A stretch of DNA of 64,000 nucleotides from Bradyrhizobium sp. Rc3b. GTDB lineage: Bacteria > Pseudomonadota > Alphaproteobacteria > Rhizobiales > Xanthobacteraceae. Both the position numbers and the translations under genes were made by a program. A model generated the notes under the pieces. It did not search any database. It was not told the origin of the DNA and worked only from the letters and a program-made list of their open reading frames with translations. The DNA lies in contig NZ_FOUS01000012.1 in NCBI RefSeq assembly GCF_900114915.1, forward strand, positions 186,001-250,000, read 5' to 3'. Positions 8,252-16,288 of this stretch are shown here, piece after piece (position 1 is the first letter of the stretch; each line of letters opens with the position of its first letter).

Positions 8252-9178
8252 ATGACCGAACCCGCTTATGTCGCGGTGGACTGGGGCACCAGCAGCTTCC
8301 GGCTGTGGCTGGTCGATCGTGCCGGCCAGGTACTGACTGAGCGCCGCAGCGGCGAGGGCATGCTCGCCGCGGCGAAGACCGGCTTTCCCGCCGTGCTGCA
8401 ATCGCATCTTGCCGCGGTCGAGGCGCCGGATCATCTGCCGGTTCTCGTCTGCGGCATGGCCGGCGCCAGGAACGGCTGGGTCGAAGCCGGCTATGTCGAC
8501 ACGCCGGCGCCGCTGGCCGCCATCCTGAAACAGGCCGTGCGCGTCCCCGGCGAAGCCCGCGACATCCGCATCCTGCCTGGCATCGCGCAGCGCGAGACAG
8601 AAGCGCCGGACGTGATGCGCGGCGAGGAAACGCAGCTGCTCGGCGCGCTCGGCCTCAAGGCCGCGGGCGAGGCGCTGGTCTGCATGCCCGGCACGCATTC
8701 GAAATGGGTGCGCGTGAAGGACGGCGTGGTCGAACGCTTCTCCACCTTCATGACAGGCGAGCTGTTCAGCGCCGTCTCGCGCGAGACCATCCTGTCGCTC
8801 GCGGTCGCCGGCGCCGACGAGGCCGAGGATGTCGCGAGCTTCAAGGCGGCGGTGAAAGCTGCTTATGAGGCGCCCGCCTTTGTCGCCAATCACTTGTTCG
8901 GCGCGCGCTCGCGCCAGCTGCTGTTCGGCGGCACGCCGGCCGCGGCGCGCGAGACGCTGTCGGGCACGTTGATCGGCGCCGAGCTGGCGGCGGGGCTCTC
9001 CGGCCCCGTTCCCCAAGCGGGCGTCGAGCTGATTGCATCGGGGCGGCTTGCGATGCTGTACCGGCTGGCGTTCGAGGCGCTGTCGGTCAACGCAATTCCG
9101 GTCGACGCGGATGAGGCCGTCCGCCGCGGCCTGTCGATGGCGGCTGCCGCGATCTGGACGAAGCAGAAGGATTTTTGA
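8252..9178 (+). CDS. dgoK: 2-dehydro-3-deoxygalactonokinase
   Basis: The 308-residue protein begins AYVAVDWGTSSFRLWLVD, the ASKHA-type phosphate loop of DgoK kinases, and continues with VLVCGMAGARNGWVE and MPGTHSKWVRV, both characteristic of the family. DgoK phosphorylates 2-keto-3-deoxygalactonate to the 6-phosphate in the De Ley-Doudoroff galactonate pathway. Its stop codon is one base before the ATG of the aldolase gene (TGAGATG), so the two are translationally coupled. The ATG at 8252 is chosen because the family signature starts within ten residues of it. Confidence 0.93.
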   Translation: MTEPAYVAVDWGTSSFRLWLVDRAGQVLTERRSGEGMLAAAKTGFPAVLQSHLAAVEAPDHLPVLVCGMAGARNGWVEAGYVDTPAPLAAILKQAVRVPGEARDIRILPGIAQRETEAPDVMRGEETQLLGALGLKAAGEALVCMPGTHSKWVRVKDGVVERFSTFMTGELFSAVSRETILSLAVAGADEAEDVASFKAAVKAAYEAPAFVANHLFGARSRQLLFGGTPAAARETLSGTLIGAELAAGLSGPVPQAGVELIASGRLAMLYRLAFEALSVNAIPVDADEAVRRGLSMAAAAIWTKQKDF

Positions 9179-9179
9179 G

Positions 9180-9812
9180 ATGAGCGTTCCCTTTCCGCCG
9201 ATGAAGCGGCCGCTGGTTGCGATCCTGCGCGGCGTCAAGCCGGAGGAGGCCGAGGCGATCGTCGCCGTGCTGATCGAGGCCGGCATGACCGCGATCGAAA
9301 TTCCCCTGAACTCGCCCGATCCGTTCCGCTCCATCGCAACGGCCGTGAAGCAGGCGCCTTCAGGCGTGCTGATCGGCGCCGGCACGGTGCTGACCACCGC
9401 GGATGTCGATCGTCTCGACGACGTCGGCGGCAGGCTGATGGTCTCGCCCAATGTCGACACTGAGGTGCTCGCGCGTGCGCATCAGCACGGCATGGTGACC
9501 TTGCCTGGCGTGTTCTCGCCGACCGAGGCGCTGCTCGCGGCGCGCTCGGGCGCATCGGGCCTGAAATTCTTTCCGGCCAGCGTGCTCGGCGCATCAGGCA
9601 TCGCCGCGATCCGCGCCGTGCTGCCGCCAGGCGTCATGATCGCCGCGGTCGGCGGCGTCTCCGATCAGAATTTTGCGGAGTACATCGGGGGCGGCGTCAC
9701 CGCCTTCGGGCTCGGCTCCAGCCTCTACAAGCCCGGCATGAGCGCGGCCGATGTCGCAGGCCGAGCGAAGGCAACGATCGCGGCTTACGATCGGGCAATT
9801 CAGAAAGATTGA
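9180..9812 (+). CDS. dgoA: 2-dehydro-3-deoxy-6-phosphogalactonate aldolase
   Basis: The 210-residue product is a class I KDPG/KDPGal-type aldolase: RPLVAILRGVKPEEA at the start, IGAGTVLT, GLKFFPAS with the Schiff-base lysine, and a final AVGGVSDQNFAEYIGGG. Pairing with DgoK identifies it as the KDPGal enzyme, giving pyruvate and glyceraldehyde 3-phosphate, rather than Eda. ATG 9180 follows the dgoK stop by one base, with AGAAGGA in the end of dgoK as its ribosome site. No galactonate dehydratase or transporter is in the window. Confidence 0.93.
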   Translation: MSVPFPPMKRPLVAILRGVKPEEAEAIVAVLIEAGMTAIEIPLNSPDPFRSIATAVKQAPSGVLIGAGTVLTTADVDRLDDVGGRLMVSPNVDTEVLARAHQHGMVTLPGVFSPTEALLAARSGASGLKFFPASVLGASGIAAIRAVLPPGVMIAAVGGVSDQNFAEYIGGGVTAFGLGSSLYKPGMSAADVAGRAKATIAAYDRAIQKD

Positions 9813-9922
9813 ACGGACAATAAACTAGCCGTGATCCTGACATGGCCTATTGTGCCACATAGTGTCGCGATGCTGACGTTTTGCGCATCGTATTATGTGA
9901 CTGGCTGAATCAGGAGACCGAC

Positions 9923-11659
9923 ATGGCGATCAACAACGTGGCCGATCTGTTCGTGGCAACGCTCGAGCAGGCCGGCGTCAAGCGTATCTACGGCATCGTC
10001 GGCGACAGCTTGAACGCCCTGACTGAATCATTGCGCCGCCGCGGCACGATCGAATGGATCCATGTCCGCCACGAGGAGGTCGCCGCGTTCGCCGCCGCCG
10101 GCGAAGCCGAGATGACCGGAAGCCTTGCGGTGTGCGCGGGCTCCTGCGGTCCCGGCAATCTGCATCTGATCAACGGCCTGTTCGACGCGCATCGCAGCCG
10201 CGTTCCCGTGCTGGCGATCGCGGCGCAGATCCCGACCGCTGAGATCGGCGGCGGTTATTTCCAGGAGACCCATCCGCAAAATCTGTTCCGCGAATGCAGC
10301 CATTTTTGCGAGCTGGTGTCCGACCCGAGCCAGCTTCCTTACGTGCTGGAGAATGCCATCCGCGCGGCGGTGGGCCTGCGCGGTGTCGCCGTCGTCGCCA
10401 TGCCCGGCGACGTCGCATTCCGTAGCCCGCCCAAGCGCGCGCTGTCGACGACGCGCGGACTCGCGCTGTCGGCGCCGAAGGTGGTGCCGCAGGCCGATGA
10501 GCTGCAGGCGCTCGCCGAACTCCTCAACGGCACCGAGCGCGTCACCCTGTTCTGCGGCCGCGGCTGCGCCGGCGCGCATGCACCCTTGATGCAGCTGGCG
10601 GAAGCGCTGAAGAGTCCGATCGTGCATGCGCTCGGCGGCAAGGAGCATGTCGAGTACGACAATCCCTATGACGTCGGCATGACCGGCTTCATCGGCTTCT
10701 CCTCGGGCTATGCCGCCATGCACGCCTGCGACGCCCTGGTGATGCTCGGCACCGATTTTCCCTACAAGCAATTCTTTCCGACCGATGCTAAGATCGCGCA
10801 GGTCGACATCCGTCCGGAAAATCTCGGACGACGCTGCAAGATCGATCTCGGCCTCGTCGGCGACGTCAAGCTGACCATCGAGGCGCTGCTGCCGCTGCTG
10901 AAAGCAAAGACGCAGCGCAAGCATCTCGACGATGCCGTCGCGCATTACAAGAAGGCGCGCGAGGGCCTGGATTCGCTGGCCAAGGGCACGCCGGGAAGCA
11001 AGCCGATCCACCCGCAATATCTCGCAAGAGTCATCAGCGATCATGCTTCCGACGATGCGGTCTTCACCGCCGATGTCGGCACGCCCACGGTGTGGGCCGC
11101 GCGCTATCTCGACATGAACGGCCGCCGCCGGCTGGTCGGCTCCTTCGTGCACGGCTCGATGGCCAACGCCATGCCGCAGGCGATCGGTGCGCAGGCCGCC
11201 CAGCCCGGCCGCCAGGTGATCTCGCTGTCGGGCGACGGCGGTTTCTCCATGCTGATGGGCGATCTCATCACGCTGACGCAAATGAAGCTGCCGGTGAAGG
11301 TCGTGATCTTCAACAACGGCGTGCTCGGCTTCGTCGCGCTGGAGATGAAGGCCGCGGGCTTCGTCGACACCAATGTCGACCTGAAGAATCCCGATTTCGC
11401 GGCGATGGCGCGCGCCATGGGAATCTTCGCCAAGCGCGTCGAGGACCCCGGCGAGCTTCAGGGCGCGGTGAAGGAGATGCTGGCCCATAACGGCCCGGCG
11501 CTGCTCGACGTCGTCACCGCCAAGCAGGAGCTGTCGATGCCTCCGACCATCATGCCCGAGCAGATCAAGGGCTTTAGCCTCTGGGTTCTGCGCGCGGTGA
11601 TGAACGGCCGCGGCGACGAGGTGCTCGACCTCGCGAAGACGAATCTGCTGCCGCGTTAG
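9923..11659 (+). CDS. poxB: thiamine-diphosphate-dependent pyruvate dehydrogenase (quinone), PoxB-like
   Basis: The 578-residue protein has the three-domain fold of ThDP enzymes: pyrimidine-binding domain with the activating glutamate in HVRHEE (about residues 51-52), central domain, and PP domain with GDGGFSMLMGDL from about 437. The sequence GIVGDSLNAL near the N-terminus and the C-terminal half resemble PoxB, the peripheral membrane FAD enzyme that oxidises pyruvate to acetate and CO2 and passes electrons to quinone. ATG 9923 follows CAGGAGA at good spacing; an upstream in-frame start would add residues without family resemblance. The last codon overlaps the convergent membrane-protein gene by four bases. 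An acetolactate synthase role is less likely. Confidence 0.88.
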   Translation: MAINNVADLFVATLEQAGVKRIYGIVGDSLNALTESLRRRGTIEWIHVRHEEVAAFAAAGEAEMTGSLAVCAGSCGPGNLHLINGLFDAHRSRVPVLAIAAQIPTAEIGGGYFQETHPQNLFRECSHFCELVSDPSQLPYVLENAIRAAVGLRGVAVVAMPGDVAFRSPPKRALSTTRGLALSAPKVVPQADELQALAELLNGTERVTLFCGRGCAGAHAPLMQLAEALKSPIVHALGGKEHVEYDNPYDVGMTGFIGFSSGYAAMHACDALVMLGTDFPYKQFFPTDAKIAQVDIRPENLGRRCKIDLGLVGDVKLTIEALLPLLKAKTQRKHLDDAVAHYKKAREGLDSLAKGTPGSKPIHPQYLARVISDHASDDAVFTADVGTPTVWAARYLDMNGRRRLVGSFVHGSMANAMPQAIGAQAAQPGRQVISLSGDGGFSMLMGDLITLTQMKLPVKVVIFNNGVLGFVALEMKAAGFVDTNVDLKNPDFAAMARAMGIFAKRVEDPGELQGAVKEMLAHNGPALLDVVTAKQELSMPPTIMPEQIKGFSLWVLRAVMNGRGDEVLDLAKTNLLPR

Positions 11660-12021
11660 CCCCGCTTCACCGACGGCGCGGGCAGCCGCTCGTGCCGATT
11701 CTGGAAGCGTTGCCAGTGCATCACTGAGCCGATCAGCAGGGCCGGCACGAAGCCGAGCAGGATCAGGAAGTGCGGCAGCTCCTTCGGCGAGACGAAGGCG
11801 ATGGCGATGTCCGAGATCATCCAGAGCGCCGCGAACATCACCGCAAAGTCCGTTCGCGGGCAGCGCAGGTAGTAGAACACGGCGGTGATGACGATGGCGG
11901 GTCCGATCGCCACGCCGATCATGATCGCGGTCAGCTCCTTCGGCGTCAACGCGTCGAGCATCATCGAGGCCAGCAGCCAGAGTGCGGCGAACATGGCGAC
12001 GATGTCGAGCGGATGCCGCAA
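11656..12021 (-). CDS. small membrane protein with an internal duplication, function unknown
   Basis: The 121-residue protein is very hydrophobic with about four membrane segments. It is built from two copies of one unit about 52 residues apart: MFAALW at 10-15 and 62-67, PKEL at 27-30 and 79-82, a proline at 41 and 93, and a basic or aromatic residue closing each pair of helices. Each unit is a two-helix hairpin, so the protein looks like a tandem-duplicated hairpin. I do not recognise the family. It overlaps the end of poxB by four bases on the opposite strand, which says nothing about function. The C-terminus is basic and probably cytoplasmic. Confidence 0.75.
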   Translation of the reverse strand: MRHPLDIVAMFAALWLLASMMLDALTPKELTAIMIGVAIGPAIVITAVFYYLRCPRTDFAVMFAALWMISDIAIAFVSPKELPHFLILLGFVPALLIGSVMHWQRFQNRHERLPAPSVKRG

Positions 12022-12088
12022 TCCAATACCTCTCGCGGGGACGTGCTATCGTTGTGGCCGGGGCTGCGGCCGTCAAGTCAAAATGCGC

Positions 12089-12997
12089 TTATTCCTCGTC
12101 ACTTCCTGGCGTCGGGCGCAGCATGAAATGGCCGAAGGCGGTGGCGATCGGCTTGTCCGCATCGTCCTGCCAGGCGCGCGCCTCGAAGGCGACGATGCGC
12201 CGGCCCTGCTTGACGATCGAAACGTTGGCAAACGTATCGAGCGCACGGCCGGAGCGCAGATAGTTGACGGTGAGCCCGATCGGCTTCGGCGGCGCGGCGG
12301 CGCCGAGCTCGCGCCCGACGCCGATGATGGCCGTGGTCTCGAGGAAGGCCCCAGTCATGCCGCCGTGGATCGCGGGCAGGATCGGGTTGCCGATGATGAT
12401 TGGCGAGAACGGCATCGTCAGCGTGCCGTCGTCATTGACGCAGATGCCGAGCGCGCGCGCGAACGGGCTGCGCGCGAACGGGCCATCCGGATCTTCCGGC
12501 GCCTCCAGCACCGGGATGCTGCGCGCATCCATCCTGCGGTCGGCGAGCATGTTGGTGCGGTTGGCACCGATCATGAAGCAGGCGGTCGCAGTCGCCACCG
12601 GATCGTCCTCGGATTCTTGATAGGCGGTGGAGCGCACGAAGGCGATCGAGCGCGTGGTGCGGTAGCACACCGAATGCGCCTTGATGTCGAGGCCCGGCGT
12701 CGCCGGCTTCTGATAGTCGATGCGCAGGTCAAGGGTTGCGATCGCGCGCGTGCCGTCGAGCGCAAGTTGCACCGCCATGCCGCAGCTCTCGTCCAGCATC
12801 GCGGTGACGACACCGCCATGCAGCACGCCGGTCTCGGTGTCGCCGACGAAGACGGGCCGGTAGGGCAGGCTCGACCAGGCCTCAGCTGGTGCAAAGCGAT
12901 CCAGCTGGAGCCCGCTGATATGGCCGTAATCGGAGCGGCGGCCCTTGATGGCGTCGGCGAGTTCCTCGAATGGGAGCGTGGTCGGTATGGTGCTCAT
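12089..12997 (-). CDS. PaaI-type acyl-CoA thioesterase with two hotdog domains
   Basis: The 302-residue protein has two hotdog domains in tandem. The first contains TGVLHGGVVTAMLDESCG and the second ILPAIHGGMTGAFLETTAI; both match the PaaI active-site pattern HGG-x-D/E. Such proteins hydrolyse CoA thioesters in the cytosol, often aromatic or medium-chain ones released as dead-end intermediates. The second half of each domain ends in the expected beta strand with DLRIDYQKPA and LTVNYLRSGRA. It stands alone, transcribed away from the small hypothetical gene. The acyl substrate is unknown. Confidence 0.88.
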   Translation of the reverse strand: MSTIPTTLPFEELADAIKGRRSDYGHISGLQLDRFAPAEAWSSLPYRPVFVGDTETGVLHGGVVTAMLDESCGMAVQLALDGTRAIATLDLRIDYQKPATPGLDIKAHSVCYRTTRSIAFVRSTAYQESEDDPVATATACFMIGANRTNMLADRRMDARSIPVLEAPEDPDGPFARSPFARALGICVNDDGTLTMPFSPIIIGNPILPAIHGGMTGAFLETTAIIGVGRELGAAAPPKPIGLTVNYLRSGRALDTFANVSIVKQGRRIVAFEARAWQDDADKPIATAFGHFMLRPTPGSDEE

Positions 12998-13113
12998 GGG
13001 GACGTTTTAGACCAGTGTCGGGCGCCGCGCAAAACCCCGAATTGGCCTCGACAGAGCAGGCCGAAGCACCGATGGTGGGCGCTCCGTTCGCCGACTAGCC
13101 GCAAGGAGCGCCC

Positions 13114-13434
13114 ATGGCCGACCCCGAAACGCCTGCCAACAATCAGGGGCCCGTCACCATTTCGAGCTCCAGCTCGGAGCGGGCGCCGATCATCTATTTC
13201 GACGGCGCGTCCTGCTTCGGTCATCACAACGGCGCGATCCAGATCGAGCTCGCCGCGAACTTGCTCATGCCGGTCGGTGCCGCGGTCAGGGTCGACGTGA
13301 TCCAGACCGCGCACCTGCGCTGCAGCGTGGCCGCCGCGCTGGCGCTGCGCGAAGCCCTCGACAAGGCGCTGGCGATGTACCGGCAGGGCCAGCAGCAGCC
13401 GGTGACGGAGGAGATCCCGACGGTGAAGAATTGA
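13114..13434 (+). CDS. small protein of unknown function, 106 aa
   Basis: ATG 13114 has AAGGAGCG at good spacing and the product has a natural composition, so I regard it as real. The first ~20 residues are polar and Ser-rich. The core, from APIIYFDGASCFGHHNGA to the helical AALALREALDKALAMY, looks like a compact alpha/beta domain. The strand-then-long-helix ending is reminiscent of DUF3467-like proteins, but this is only an impression. There is no signal peptide or membrane segment. It is divergent from the thioesterase. Confidence 0.7.
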   Translation: MADPETPANNQGPVTISSSSSERAPIIYFDGASCFGHHNGAIQIELAANLLMPVGAAVRVDVIQTAHLRCSVAAALALREALDKALAMYRQGQQQPVTEEIPTVKN

Positions 13435-13459
13435 AGCTGGTGGTGCGACTGCGTCGGCC

Positions 13460-13576
13460 TTCATGGTTCGAGACGCGCCGCAAGGCGGCGCTCCTCACCA
13501 TGAGGGTCTAAGATATCGCTGCGAAATCAGACCTCATCCTGAGGAGCCCGCCAACGGCGGGCGTCTCGAAGGATGG
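13460..13576. repeat. palindromic intergenic repeat, family C copy 1
   Basis: This copy contains TTCGAGACGCGC near 13467 and GCGTCTCGAA near 13561, which pair, and inside them CTCCTCACCATGAGGG and CCTCATCCTGAGGAG. Related copies are at 34262-34394, 39573-39703 and 57167-57274. It fills most of the gap between the 106-aa gene and the convergent amidase. Confidence 0.75.
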
Positions 13577-13610
13577 CCGCAAGCGCAAGGCTGAAACAAA
13601 CAGCCAAGCC

Positions 13611-15080
13611 TCAGCCTACATGCACCTTCGGCTTCTTGCCGCCGTTCCACTTGCCGTCGAGCGCGCGCTCGATCTGGGCGGCGAGTTGCAGCAGCAGGCC
13701 GTCATTGGCCTGCTTGGCGATGGCCTGGATGCCGAGCGGCAGGCCGTGGTCTTGCGTTGCCATCGGCATCGAGATCGCCGGCATGCCGCAGAGATTGGCC
13801 AGCGGCGTGAAGGCAAAGAAGCGCCAGAGATTGTCGAACCAGTCGCGCACATCGGGGTTGTCGGAAATGGTGAGATATTCTCTGGTGCCGACCTTCGGTG
13901 TCGGCAGCGCAGTGATCGGCGTCAGGATCACGTCCCATTGCTCGAAGAAGGTGCCGAAGCCGCGCGATGTGGTGTTGAATACGCCCTGCATCTTGGCACG
14001 CTCGGCGAAACTGGTGTGCCGGCCGGCTTCCCAGATGCGGATGTTCATCGGCTCGATCAGATCCTCCGGCGGCTTTTCCAGCCCGCGGGCGGCGAGCATG
14101 TTGGAGATCACCACGGCGAAGTTCGAGATGTAGCAGGTGGTCTGCGCCTCGAATGCAGCGGGAAGGTCGATCTCCGGCAGCGCATAGTCGACGTGATGGC
14201 CGAGGCCTTCGAGGAAGCGTCCGGCCTTCTCCAGCTCGGCTGCGATCTCGGGCGTCGCGGTGTAGTTGCCCCATGTATGGGACAATGCGATGCGCAGCTT
14301 CGAGGGATCGCGCTTGATCATCTCGGAATAAGGCTGCGCCGTGGTCCAGAACGGCATGAACTCGCCGGGCGCGGGCCCCCGCGCATGATCGACGAAGGCG
14401 GCGGTGTCGCGCACGCTGCGCGACTGGCAGCCCTGGATCGAGACGAGGCCGGTGAGGTCGGACATGTGCGGGGCGAGCGAGAACACGCCGCGCGAGACCT
14501 TCAGCCCGATATTGCCGTTGACGCCGGCGGGAATGCGGATCGAGCCGCCGCCGTCGGTCGCATGCGCGATCGGCACCACGCCGGCCGCGACCATCGCGGC
14601 GCTGCCTGCCGAGGAGCCGCAGGTGGTGTAGTCGGTATTCCAGGGATTGCGGGTGACGTAGACGGCGGGATTGTCGGCCGAAGAGCACACGCCGAATTCC
14701 GGCGTCGTGGTGCGTCCGATCAAATTGAGGCCGGCCTGGCGGAATTTGCCGGTGAGGAACGTATCGGCCGCGGCGCGATTGCCGCGCATCAACAGCGAGC
14801 CCATTTCCTGCAGCCGGCCCTTCATGGTCGGCCCGAGGTCCTTCATCAGGAAGGGCAGGCCGGCGAACGGACCTGCGAGATTGGCGCCGTCCTTGGCGGG
14901 ATCGGCGATCACGTCCTCGAACAGCTCGACCACGCCCGACAGCGCCGGATTGACCTTGGCGACACCCGCGGCAGCCTGGCGCGCCAGCTCCTTCGCCGTC
15001 AGCTCGCCCTTGCGGACACGCCCCGCCAGCGCGACGCCATCGTGCTGCGCCCATTCCGTCCAGCTCATCGGCAACGTCAT
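13611..15080 (-). CDS. amidase signature family protein
   Basis: The 489-residue protein has the amidase signature core: lysine in PFLMKDLG (about K80), the glycine/serine loop TTCGSSAGSAA with the cis-serine near 156, and ATDGGGSIRIPAG with the nucleophile near S180. The Ser-cisSer-Lys triad is therefore intact and the enzyme should hydrolyse a C-N amide bond. The family is broad (aliphatic, aryl and amino-acid amides), and I cannot assign the substrate. Without a glutamine-dependent partner it is unlikely to be GatA. AAGGAG precedes the start at a slightly long spacing. No signal peptide is seen. Confidence 0.9.
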   Translation of the reverse strand: MTLPMSWTEWAQHDGVALAGRVRKGELTAKELARQAAAGVAKVNPALSGVVELFEDVIADPAKDGANLAGPFAGLPFLMKDLGPTMKGRLQEMGSLLMRGNRAAADTFLTGKFRQAGLNLIGRTTTPEFGVCSSADNPAVYVTRNPWNTDYTTCGSSAGSAAMVAAGVVPIAHATDGGGSIRIPAGVNGNIGLKVSRGVFSLAPHMSDLTGLVSIQGCQSRSVRDTAAFVDHARGPAPGEFMPFWTTAQPYSEMIKRDPSKLRIALSHTWGNYTATPEIAAELEKAGRFLEGLGHHVDYALPEIDLPAAFEAQTTCYISNFAVVISNMLAARGLEKPPEDLIEPMNIRIWEAGRHTSFAERAKMQGVFNTTSRGFGTFFEQWDVILTPITALPTPKVGTREYLTISDNPDVRDWFDNLWRFFAFTPLANLCGMPAISMPMATQDHGLPLGIQAIAKQANDGLLLQLAAQIERALDGKWNGGKKPKVHVG

Positions 15081-15241
15081 GAAGTCCTGATCTCCTTAAG
15101 ATGCGGCGCCACCTTTTTCGCAAGGGACCGCCTGAATCAACTGAGCCGGCACGAGGGGCAGGGTTGCACGGGGCGGAGAGGTCGCAAGGCGGCGTCATCC
15201 CAATCCGGCAGTTGTCCGACCGTTGCAACCCGGAGGAGCCT

Positions 15242-15330
15242 GTAGCCCGGATGGAGCGCAGCGTAATCCGGGGGCGCTCGCCCGGCATCTGGCACCGTCC
15301 CGGATTACGCTGGCGCTCCATCCGGGCTAC
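15242..15330. repeat. palindromic intergenic repeat, family F
   Basis: GTAGCCCGGATGGAGCG at 15242-15258 is exactly complementary to CGCTCCATCCGGGCTAC at 15314-15330, and GCGTAATCCGGG/CCCGGATTACGC add a second paired block. The result is a near-continuous hairpin. It starts the gene-free stretch 15081-16288. Confidence 0.8.
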
Positions 15331-15379
15331 GCCATCGTTGCTGTGTCGCCCGCTGTCAATTGCCGCGCACAAAAATATT

Positions 15380-15930
15380 CCACTTTACCGAAATTCGGTT
15401 TCGACGTATGTGTCGGCCATCCTGATCCGGCGAAAGGGGCGGTCGTACGTCGTCACGAGCCGCGGATCGGGGAGCGGTGGACGCGCAGCGTCGTGCACGA
15501 GAGGCGGGAGCAGGGCGGGATGACCCCCGTGAGGTCCAGGCTTCGTGCGGACGAACGGCGCTTCAAGCGTACGGCCAAATCGCGTGGTCCTGGCTGTCGT
15601 TGCTACAGCCAAGCCTTGCGGAGGTGCGCCGAGCCCGACCGGGCGAAGCGCGCCGCCATCCGCGGGGTGACGGAGGCAAGCAGGAACTCGTCTCCGGGGA
15701 GAGCGCGCCATAGGCCGTCAAACATCGCGCAGGGAAGGCCGGACGTTTCGGCTTTACCTGTTGATCCGTTGTGCATTGCGTGTGCATCTCATCGCACGAC
15801 GGACCCGCGGGTGCCAGCCGGCGCCCGGCCTTCCCTGCGTCCTTTCGTTGAGGGCGCGATGCGGAGCGCGAAGCTCGGGCGGAAGCGCCGCGAGGAGGTG
15901 AAGGCATGTCTGCAACACACAACCGGCGTC
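15380..15930. repeat. long non-coding element, probable high-copy interspersed repeat
   Basis: No open frame here has a plausible start, ribosome site or protein-like composition; all frames translate to Arg/Ser/Pro-rich strings. The block contains strong local pairing (see 15728-15839). Translations of its minus strand, such as RPAFPARCLTAYGAL, recall strings I have seen repeatedly in spurious small proteins annotated in Bradyrhizobium genomes, so I suspect a dispersed high-copy element. That link is from memory only, and the boundaries are approximate. Confidence 0.4.
15728..15839. other. nested stem structure inside the long element (candidate structured RNA)
   Basis: A perfect 15-bp inverted repeat, CGCAGGGAAGGCCGG at 15728-15742 and CCGGCCTTCCCTGCG at 15825-15839, encloses a second stem of 10 pairs with one G-U between TCCGTTGTGC at 15765-15774 and GCACGACGGA at 15794-15803. 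Nested stems of this quality in a gene-free block suggest either a structured RNA or the end structure of a non-autonomous mobile element. No promoter is evident. Confidence 0.45.
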
Positions 15931-16050
15931 GTGGGTGGGCAAAGCGACTTGTCCGCCATAGCTCGAAGAGCGACGGCGGAAGCGTGCCCACGCATCTCGT
16001 GCCGCGTTTAATTTGGTGGGCACGGCGCGGTGCGCCTTTGCCCACCCTAC
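15931..16050. repeat. palindromic intergenic repeat, family A copy 2
   Basis: GGGTGGGCAAAGCG near 15934 and CCTTTGCCCACCC near 16035 form the outer pairing, with GCGTGCCCACGC and GGTGGGCACGGCGC inside. It is longer than the other copies by an insertion around CGACTTGTCCGCCATAGC. From its end to the tex start at 16289 (about 240 bases) I see no gene and no clear signal. Confidence 0.75.
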
Positions 16051-16288
16051 GGCACCGTGTCTGCCGCATACACTCGGTGTCATCGCCCGCGCAGACGCAT
16101 CCGGGATCCGCGAGGGTGTTCGCGCGCCGTCCCCACGAATGTGGCGAGATCGCATCGGTTCGACAAAAAATCCCCTGTCGACGGTCCGCCGCAGTACCTT
16201 GATGAATCAACCCCGGTTGGTCCATAAGCGGCGTCCCGTGGCCGGTGGTTCGCCCCCGCGTTGCGTGCTTGGATAGAGGAATTCTCGC

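Noticed and set aside
10028..12076. A 682-codon frame antisense to poxB
   Set aside because: No ribosome site or domain; it overlaps two well-supported genes and has shadow composition.
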